Source of the DNA: Devosia sp.
Lineage (GTDB): Bacteria; Pseudomonadota; Alphaproteobacteria; Rhizobiales; Devosiaceae
Direction of reading: 5' to 3'
Assembly (NCBI GenBank): GCA_011322005.1
Contig: DROE01000307.1
Span: forward strand, 1-12,731
DNA length: 12,731 nt
A model generated the notes under the pieces. That model was not told the origin of the DNA and did not search any database. It saw nothing but the letters and a program-made list of their open reading frames with translations. The position numbers and the translations under genes were made by a program. The stretch's first letter is position 1, and each line of letters begins with the position of its first letter. This document shows positions 8,098 to 12,731 of this stretch, piece by piece.

Positions 8098-8325
8098 ATG
8101 CCAGCGTCAGCGCCCTCAGACAAATCGGGCGTGCGCCCTAAAGTCAACTCAATAGAGAAAAACCGTGTTGCCCACGGCGCTAAAGCCTTGAAGGAGGCGG
8201 AGGAACGCGCCCGGCGTCTTGACGAGCAGGCCAAAAGTCGCCCCCGGGAATGCAATGGCCCGGAAGGCCCCGACCCGGCCCGCTATGGCGACTGGGAGGT
8301 CAATGGAATTGCCAGCGACTTCTAG
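8098..8325 (+). CDS. Succinate dehydrogenase assembly factor 4 family protein (DUF1674)
   Basis: This 75-residue soluble protein ends in YGDWEVNGIASDF, the signature of the DUF1674/SDHAF4 family. The preceding PEGPDPAR is also typical. The first 45 residues are charged and probably helical or disordered. Mitochondrial SDHAF4 binds the flavinylated SdhA subunit and helps it join SdhB. The alphaproteobacterial homologues are presumed to do the same for complex II, which fits an ancestor-of-mitochondria lineage, but function here is inferred from the family. ATG 8098 has a purine-rich GGGGAAGG just upstream (8087-8094). The gene is divergent from rsmB and ends only 11 bases before the convergent DUF1761 gene, with no recognisable terminator between them. 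Confidence 0.9.
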   Translation: MPASAPSDKSGVRPKVNSIEKNRVAHGAKALKEAEERARRLDEQAKSRPRECNGPEGPDPARYGDWEVNGIASDF

Positions 8326-8336
8326 GCCCTGAAAAT

Positions 8337-8750
8337 TCAGCCAAACAGGCCGATAACGATGCCCTGCACGATGACAACGCCCAGCATATAACCCCCGTCA
8401 ATCAGGGTCAGCATCCAGCTCATATTCTGATAGCGGTGATTGATGACCATCGTGGTGAGGGAGAAGCCGGCCCACAACATAATACCCACGGTAACCGCAT
8501 TTGTGACATCGGTAACCCCGCCCATAAGTGCCGGAGTAAGCAGGACAATGAAATAGGCCATCACCAGCTGGCAAATCGCGGCAAACACGAAGGGCAGTGC
8601 ACTTCCACCGGAGCCCAAAAGCTCATTTTCTTTTTTTCCCGTAGCTGCAACCCACTGCTTGGCAAGAACCATGTACCAGACCATGCCCAATGCCATGGAG
8701 GCCACTGTCGCCAGAACAATCGAGAGCCAGTTTACGCTCAAACTCAGCAT
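8337..8750 (-). CDS. DUF1761 family membrane protein
   Basis: The 137-residue product is a small membrane protein with four predicted transmembrane helices, roughly residues 7-29, 52-73, 82-104 and 113-136. The opening pattern VNWLSIVLATVASMALGMVW, with a Trp-Tyr pair in the first helix, and the INHRY segment between helices 3 and 4 match the DUF1761 family as I know it. No catalytic or transport motif can be named and the function is unknown. ATG 8750 has AAGGGA about 7 bases upstream. It follows the EVE-domain gene by 76 bases on the same strand. This gap is longer than the others in the tsaD cluster, so it may be a distal operon member or have its own promoter. Confidence 0.75.
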   Translation of the reverse strand: MLSLSVNWLSIVLATVASMALGMVWYMVLAKQWVAATGKKENELLGSGGSALPFVFAAICQLVMAYFIVLLTPALMGGVTDVTNAVTVGIMLWAGFSLTTMVINHRYQNMSWMLTLIDGGYMLGVVIVQGIVIGLFG

Positions 8751-8826
8751 TTTGCTTTCCCTTCATCTCACCGCGCTTGCTAGCCCGGTTTCCGCTACCG
8801 CCAGCCGCTCACACCCCTGTGACGTT

Positions 8827-9243
8827 TCATACTTCAAGGCCACCCATCTTGCAAACCAGCCTCCATTCCGTTTCGGTGACCGGCTGCACCGACAGACGCG
8901 AGTTTTTGACCAGCACCATCTCTGAAAGCGCTGGTTCCGCCTTGATTTGCTCAAGCGTTACCGGGGTAACGAGCGGTTCCACCGCCTCCACGTCAACGCA
9001 TTCCCAGCGTTTGTCATCCGTTGTGGTGTCGGGGTGGCAGGCCGCCGCTACGCGGACGATGCCCATAATCCGTTTTTCGTTCACCGAATGGTAGAAAAAC
9101 CCCAGTTCTCCTATTTTCATTTGTCGCATATTGTTGCGGGCCTGATAGTTGCGCACCCCGTCCCACTGCTCCGGAGCGCCCTTGTTCATCTGGTCCTCCC
9201 AACCCCAGGTGTTGGGTTCGGATTTGAATAACCAATAGGCCAT
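8827..9243 (-). CDS. EVE domain-containing protein
   Basis: The 138-residue product is a single EVE domain of the thymocyte nuclear protein 1 (THYN1) type. It starts with the hallmark YWLFKSEP (3-10), followed by WDGVRNYQARNNM (27-39), the GELGFFYHS segment (45-53) and IMGIVRV (59-65). EVE belongs to the PUA-like fold. Characterised members bind modified bases such as 5-methylcytosine derivatives in DNA, or are suspected to bind modified RNA. The aromatic and basic residues that form the base-binding pocket region are present. The start ATG lies 3 bases after the stop of the YciI-like gene, with GAAGGG about 9 bases upstream, so translation is probably coupled. Ligand and biological role here are unknown. 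Confidence 0.93.
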   Translation of the reverse strand: MAYWLFKSEPNTWGWEDQMNKGAPEQWDGVRNYQARNNMRQMKIGELGFFYHSVNEKRIMGIVRVAAACHPDTTTDDKRWECVDVEAVEPLVTPVTLEQIKAEPALSEMVLVKNSRLSVQPVTETEWRLVCKMGGLEV

Positions 9244-9246
9244 GCC

Positions 9247-9537
9247 CTAACGCCCTTCTTTGTTGTTGATCGCCCATTTCCAGGCGCGGATCTGGACTGT
9301 CTCAAACAGTCCGGCAAGAGTATAGGGGTCATTGGCGGCAAAAGCCTCCGCTTCTGCCAGATTGTCCGCTTCCATCACCACAAGGGAACCATCAGGCTTT
9401 TCGTCCTTGTCCAGAAACGGCCCGGCAAATATCAATCCCCCACCCAGTGCTTTTAGGTAGGCCAGATGCTCGGGGCGCGTTGAAAGGCGCGTTTCAAGCA
9501 TTCCCGGCCGGTCGGTCGCAATAATGGCAAACAGCAT
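9247..9537 (-). CDS. YciI-like protein
   Basis: This 96-residue protein matches the YciI family, a small ferredoxin-like alpha/beta barrel dimer. Typical features are a beta strand at the N-terminus (LFAIIATDRPG), RPEHLAYL (21-28) with the conserved His24, GPFLD (39-43), and the AFAANDPY segment (66-72) with the conserved Asp70. The His-Asp pair is thought to form an active-site-like pocket in the family, but a reaction has been shown for few members. The gene lies 6 bases after the gpsA stop and 3 bases before the EVE start, placing it firmly in the tsaD-gpsA operon. AGAAGGA lies about 9 bases before the ATG. No specific substrate can be inferred. Confidence 0.9.
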   Translation of the reverse strand: MLFAIIATDRPGMLETRLSTRPEHLAYLKALGGGLIFAGPFLDKDEKPDGSLVVMEADNLAEAEAFAANDPYTLAGLFETVQIRAWKWAINNKEGR

Positions 9538-9543
9538 TTGGTT

Positions 9544-10572
9544 TTATCCTTCTTGTTTGAGGGGACGCCTCATCAGGGTTTCCACAATATCAGAAATTCT
9601 CTGTTCCCCCTCAAGCAGCCGGTTGACGGCATCAATCAGCGGGGCTTCAACATTGTTTTGTTCAGCCATCGCCTTGGCCACCGGAGCTGTCGCCACCCCC
9701 TCGGCCAGCCCCAACCCAATGCCAAGCAGATATTCAACCGAGCGCCCCCGCCCCAGTTCCAGCCCGAACCGATAATTGCGCGACTGAAACGAAGTGCAGC
9801 TAAGGGTCAGGTCGCCAAGCCCGGCCAGTCCGCCCGCGGTACCGGGCTCCCCGCCAAGTTTTACGATAAGCCGCCCCATTTCCGCATGGGCCCGCGCAAT
9901 CAGCGCCGAGCGAGCGGAAAGCCCAAGACCCGCCCCCTCAACCGCGCCGCAGGCCAGCGCATAGACATTTTTCAACCCCCCTGCCAATTGCACTCCCAAG
10001 GGGTCAAAAGAGGCGTAAGGGCGAAACCGCTCGCTGGCCAGCCGGGATACCGCGTGTCCGACCTCTTGCCTGTCCTTTCCGGCCAGCGTCACCGCTGTTG
10101 GCCGCCCCGCCACCACATCAGCGGCAAAACTGGGGCCGGAGAGCACGAAGGGAGTGGCATCGGGCCAGTGGGCGAGAACAATTTCGCTTTGCAGGGCCAG
10201 CGTATCTTTTTCAAAACCCTTGGCGGTGACGATAACCGCAACCTTGTTCCTCAACCCCTTGGGGATTGCTTTGACGACAATTCGCGTCTGCTGGGCCGGA
10301 ACCGCCAGCAAAACAAGGCCCGCACCCCCAAGAACGCCCATATCAGTGCTGGCGGAAATACGCTTTGAAAGCTCCTGCGCCCCAAGATAGCGCTGGTTAG
10401 TATGGTTGGCATTGATTTCAGAAACAACTTTTTTATCACGCCCTATCAGGATGACGTCATTGTCGCCAAGGGCTGCAACCTGCGCCAGCGCACTGCCCCA
10501 TGCCCCGGCGCCGATAACACAGATTTTCCCGTCCCATCCGGCTTCCGAACTGCTTTGGCACTCGCTGCTCAC
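9544..10572 (-). CDS. gpsA: Glycerol-3-phosphate dehydrogenase [NAD(P)+]
   Basis: GpsA reduces dihydroxyacetone phosphate to sn-glycerol 3-phosphate with NAD(P)H, supplying the backbone for phospholipid synthesis in the cytoplasm. The 342-residue product shows the N-terminal dinucleotide-binding motif VIGAGAWGSALA (19-30), the VPAQQTR segment (91-97), TAKGFE (116-121) with Lys119, SGPSFA (145-150), and GGLKNVYALACG (198-209) with the catalytic Lys201. The substrate-binding stretch LGDLTLSCTS (252-261) and SRNYRFG are also present. The roughly 12 residues before the nucleotide-binding strand are extra and weakly conserved. The GTG start overlaps the tsaD stop by 4 bases (GTGA), so coupled translation is likely. 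The order tsaD-gpsA is common in alphaproteobacteria. Confidence 0.97.
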   Translation of the reverse strand: MSSECQSSSEAGWDGKICVIGAGAWGSALAQVAALGDNDVILIGRDKKVVSEINANHTNQRYLGAQELSKRISASTDMGVLGGAGLVLLAVPAQQTRIVVKAIPKGLRNKVAVIVTAKGFEKDTLALQSEIVLAHWPDATPFVLSGPSFAADVVAGRPTAVTLAGKDRQEVGHAVSRLASERFRPYASFDPLGVQLAGGLKNVYALACGAVEGAGLGLSARSALIARAHAEMGRLIVKLGGEPGTAGGLAGLGDLTLSCTSFQSRNYRFGLELGRGRSVEYLLGIGLGLAEGVATAPVAKAMAEQNNVEAPLIDAVNRLLEGEQRISDIVETLMRRPLKQEG

Positions 10573-11642
10573 TTTGCACCCACCGCCATGCTTATGTCAT
10601 CAAGGGGCCAGCGGGCCCGCGCCGCCATATCCAGGCCATCCACCGCCCCAAGGGCAAGACGTTCTGCCCCGGCCCAGGCAACCATCGCCCCGTTGTCGGT
10701 ACAAAGATTGGCGGGCGGCACCACAAGGGTGGCCCCGGCCTCGTTTGCGACCCGGGCAAGGACCGATGCAATTTCCTTGTTGGCCGCAACACCCCCCGCA
10801 ACCACCAGCGTTCTGGCATGCTCAGGGAACTCCGTTTCAAAACGTATCAGCGCCATCTCCGAGCGCCGGGCGACAATGTCGGTGACGCTTTGCTGAAACC
10901 CGGCGCAAATGTCGGCAATGTCCTTGGTTCCAAGAGGCGCGATTCTTTCGGCTTGAAGCCGCACAGCGGTCTTGAGGCCCGAAAAGGAAAAATCCATCCG
11001 GTCCTGATTAAGCAACGGGCGCGGAAACCTGAACCGCACCGCGTCTCCGGTTTTTGCCGCTTTTTCGACCGCCGGACCACCGGGATGGCCAAGCGAGAGC
11101 ATCTTGGCCACCTTGTCGAACGCCTCCCCCAGCGCATCGTCGATCGTGCTGCCCCACAGCGCATAATCCCCCACCCCGCGCACGCCAACAAACTGGCTGT
11201 GCCCCCCCGAAACCAGAAGCAGCAGATAGGGAAAGGCAATATTGTCGCTCAGCCGGGCGGTCAAAGCATGAGCTTCCAGATGATTGACCCCGATCAAGGG
11301 CTTGCCCAGCGCCGCCGCCAATGCCTTGGCCGTGGTCAGACCCACCAGAACCCCTCCGATAAGACCAGGGCCCGCTGTGGCGGCAATGGCGTCGATATCG
11401 GAAAATCCAAGTTCCGCTTCTCTGAGCGCCCGGGTGATGATTTCATCCAGATGCACCACGTGGGCCCGCGCCGCCAGTTCCGGCACCACCCCGCCATAGG
11501 GCTGATGCTCCCTGATTTGGGAGCGCACGATGTTGGACAATATCTGCCCCGAACCATCACTGTTGCGCACGACTACGGAAGCCGCGGTTTCATCGCAGCT
11601 GGTTTCTATGCCCAAAACACGTGAAGGCGCTTGCTTGTTCAT
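10569..11642 (-). CDS. tsaD: tRNA N6-threonylcarbamoyladenosine (t6A37) transferase subunit TsaD
   Basis: TsaD, with TsaB and TsaE, transfers the threonylcarbamoyl group to A37 of ANN-decoding tRNAs. The 357-residue product has the ASKHA-type fold. It begins with LGIETSCDETAAS (10-22) and contains the metal ligands H121 and H125 in VNHLEAH. Also present are LVSGGHSQ (143-150), STIDDALGEAFDK (165-177), FSFSGLKTA (218-226), VAGGVAAN (281-288), and CTDNGAM (314-320) with the metal-ligand Asp316. All expected residues are present. The ATG start lies close behind a good promoter-like sequence, and the ribosome binding site is weak. It is the first gene of a minus-strand operon with gpsA, YciI and EVE, divergent from hemC. 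Confidence 0.98.
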   Translation of the reverse strand: MNKQAPSRVLGIETSCDETAASVVVRNSDGSGQILSNIVRSQIREHQPYGGVVPELAARAHVVHLDEIITRALREAELGFSDIDAIAATAGPGLIGGVLVGLTTAKALAAALGKPLIGVNHLEAHALTARLSDNIAFPYLLLLVSGGHSQFVGVRGVGDYALWGSTIDDALGEAFDKVAKMLSLGHPGGPAVEKAAKTGDAVRFRFPRPLLNQDRMDFSFSGLKTAVRLQAERIAPLGTKDIADICAGFQQSVTDIVARRSEMALIRFETEFPEHARTLVVAGGVAANKEIASVLARVANEAGATLVVPPANLCTDNGAMVAWAGAERLALGAVDGLDMAARARWPLDDISMAVGAK

Positions 11643-11661
11643 GGCTAGGCTGTATCAACGA

Positions 11662-11691
11662 ATTATGGAAACTTCCAGCTAAACAGGTCAA
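11662..11691 (-). promoter_or_regulatory. Predicted sigma-70-type promoter for the tsaD-gpsA-YciI-EVE operon
   Basis: On the minus strand, TTGACC (11691-11686) and CATAAT (11667-11662) are separated by 18 bases, each matching five of six consensus positions. Transcription would start near 11655, giving a leader of only about 12 bases before the tsaD ATG. The site lies in the 56-base gap between the divergent tsaD and hemC starts. It is a consensus match only; there is no experimental support. Confidence 0.55.
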
Positions 11692-11698
11692 CACTAAA

Positions 11699-12661
11699 TT
11701 GCAATCTGAACAAACCATCCCCTTTTTGCGCATCGGCACCCGGGGCTCGCCGCTAGCGCTGGTGCAGGCCCGCCATGTGCGCTCCCTGCTTGCCAAGGAG
11801 CACAATGTCGGGGAATCCGAAATTGAAATTGTGGTCATCAAAACCGATGGCGACCGGACCCAGAGTGAAAACCTGTCCTTGAAGGACATTGGCGGCAAGG
11901 GGTTGTTTTCCAGGGAAATCGAAGCCGCTCTGCTTGCCGGGCATGTCGATATCGGGGTGCACAGCGCCAAGGATATAGCGACAAAACTTCCCCGGGGGCT
12001 GGTAATGGAGGTTTTTCTGGAGCGCGAGGACATCAGGGACGCCTTTATCTGCCCTTTAGCCCGAACGCTTGAGGAACTGGCAAAAGGCGCAGCGGTTGGC
12101 ACCTCCTCCCTGCGCCGGGCAGCGCAGTTACGCCATTTCCGCCCCGACCTGAAAATTGTCGAGTTTCGCGGCAATGTCGACACCAGATTGCAGAAACTCA
12201 CCGATGGTGTTGCTGATGCAACGCTGCTGGCGGTGGCCGGTCTGAACCGGCTGGGCAAGTCGGATATTGCCACCTGTCTGCTCGACCCTGAAACCTTCCC
12301 CCCCGCCCCGGCGCAAGGGGCCATCGGTATTGAGACGCGCACTGATGATGACAGGACCCGCCGCCTGATATTGCCCCTCAACCATAGGGACACGAACCAG
12401 GCTATTTGTGCCGAGCGCGCCATGCTGGCAACGCTTGACGGCTCCTGCCGTACTCCCATCGGCGTGCTGACCCTGCGACAGGGGGAGAGGTTGCAAATGA
12501 GCGCGCAGGTTCTAAGTCCCGATGGTGCCCAGTGTTTTGCCCAACATATGGAGGGGCCGGCAAGCGACGCGCAAAAGCTGGGCCGGGATCTGGGCCAAAG
12601 GCTCATTTCCGCCGCCGGAAAGGACTTCATGGCCCGGCTGAAACAAAGCCAGGTTCTTTGA
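11699..12661 (+). CDS. hemC: Hydroxymethylbilane synthase (porphobilinogen deaminase)
   Basis: HemC polymerises four porphobilinogen molecules into hydroxymethylbilane, a soluble cytoplasmic step of heme and other tetrapyrrole synthesis. With the chosen start the protein has 320 residues, a normal length. Motifs are RIGTRGSPLALVQ near the N-terminus, KTDGDR, GGKGLFSREIE, VHSAKD with the catalytic Asp (about residue 92), GTSSLRRAAQL, EFRGNVDTRL, and LDGSCRTPIG with the cysteine (about C250) that carries the dipyrromethane cofactor. HSAKD replaces the more common HSMKD, probably without consequence. TTG 11699 was chosen because it gives the short leader usual before RIGTRG. GTG 11621 would run antisense through the 5' end of tsaD with unrelated sequence, and TTG 11726 is a further option. 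Its ribosome binding site is weak. Confidence 0.95.
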   Translation: MQSEQTIPFLRIGTRGSPLALVQARHVRSLLAKEHNVGESEIEIVVIKTDGDRTQSENLSLKDIGGKGLFSREIEAALLAGHVDIGVHSAKDIATKLPRGLVMEVFLEREDIRDAFICPLARTLEELAKGAAVGTSSLRRAAQLRHFRPDLKIVEFRGNVDTRLQKLTDGVADATLLAVAGLNRLGKSDIATCLLDPETFPPAPAQGAIGIETRTDDDRTRRLILPLNHRDTNQAICAERAMLATLDGSCRTPIGVLTLRQGERLQMSAQVLSPDGAQCFAQHMEGPASDAQKLGRDLGQRLISAAGKDFMARLKQSQVL

Positions 12662-12731
12662 ATGGCAAAGCTGCTCATCACCCGTCCGGCCCCGGACAAT
12701 CAGCGAACCGCAAAACTTCTGGCGGCGCAGA
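12662..12731 (+). CDS. hemD: Uroporphyrinogen-III synthase, N-terminal fragment
   Basis: The hemC stop TGA is followed immediately by ATG (TGAATG), and the frame stays open for 23 codons to the edge of the window. The N-terminus MAKLLITRPAPDNQRTAKLL fits the usual opening of uroporphyrinogen-III synthase, which closes hydroxymethylbilane to uroporphyrinogen III. The position directly behind hemC supports this. Too little is visible to confirm the family by motif alone; hemD proteins are poorly conserved. Confidence 0.8.
   Translation, partial: MAKLLITRPAPDNQRTAKLLAAQ

Noticed and set aside
8751..8826. Hairpin-like sequence between the EVE and DUF1761 genes
   Set aside because: The TAGC/GCTA pairing needs a bulge and is not followed by a T-run, so there is no solid support for a terminator.
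9538..10368. Plus-strand open frame of 276 codons opposite gpsA
   Set aside because: The minus strand encodes an unambiguous GpsA. The antisense translation shows no family signature.
10818..11624. Plus-strand open frame of 268 codons opposite tsaD
   Set aside because: It is antisense to intact TsaD motifs, and its composition looks like a shadow frame.
11621..11698. Upstream extension of hemC to GTG 11621
   Set aside because: The added residues are unlike HemC N-termini and are read antisense across the tsaD start and its promoter.
11590..12699. Minus-strand open frame of 369 codons opposite hemC and hemD
   Set aside because: The plus strand carries all HemC motifs. The antisense product is Ser/Arg-rich with no domain.

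Overview
The window looks like ordinary chromosome from an alphaproteobacterium, most likely of the order Hyphomicrobiales (Rhizobiales). Three things suggest this: the C-terminus of a giant (180-kDa type) NAD-glutamate dehydrogenase, the run purH / heparinase-like protein / rsmB divergent from a short SDHAF4 (DUF1674) protein, and the run hemC | tsaD-gpsA-YciI-EVE. As far as I recall, these gene orders are typical of that group. The family level cannot be fixed from the sequence. Coding density is very high, and no stretch longer than about 130 bases lacks a gene. I see no tRNA, rRNA, CRISPR array, insertion sequence or phage gene. Of the 13 visible start codons, five appear to be non-ATG (GTG or TTG).

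Layout. (1) Positions 1-3150, plus strand: the tail of NAD-glutamate dehydrogenase, then a membrane-anchored endonuclease/exonuclease/phosphatase-fold protein, then a UMF1-type MFS transporter. These are closely spaced and probably form one operon. (2) Positions 3232-8037, minus strand: rsmB (16S rRNA m5C methyltransferase), a heparinase II/III-family protein and purH (last two steps of IMP synthesis), transcribed in that order with gaps of 132 and 114 bases. (3) Positions 8098-8325, plus strand: the SDHAF4-like succinate dehydrogenase assembly factor, divergent from rsmB. (4) Positions 8337-11642, minus strand: tsaD, gpsA, a YciI-like protein and an EVE-domain protein, joined by a 4-base overlap and gaps of 6 and 3 bases. 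A DUF1761 membrane protein follows after 76 bases. A good sigma-70-like promoter sits just upstream of tsaD. (5) Position 11699 to the end, plus strand: hemC and the first 23 codons of hemD, divergent from tsaD.

Functionally this is housekeeping: glutamate catabolism, purine synthesis, rRNA and tRNA modification, phospholipid precursor synthesis, heme synthesis and complex II assembly. A few poorly characterised proteins sit among these genes: the anchored EEP protein, the UMF1 transporter, the heparinase-like protein without a signal peptide, and the YciI, EVE and DUF1761 proteins. I found no convincing new multi-gene system. The findings are modest leads.
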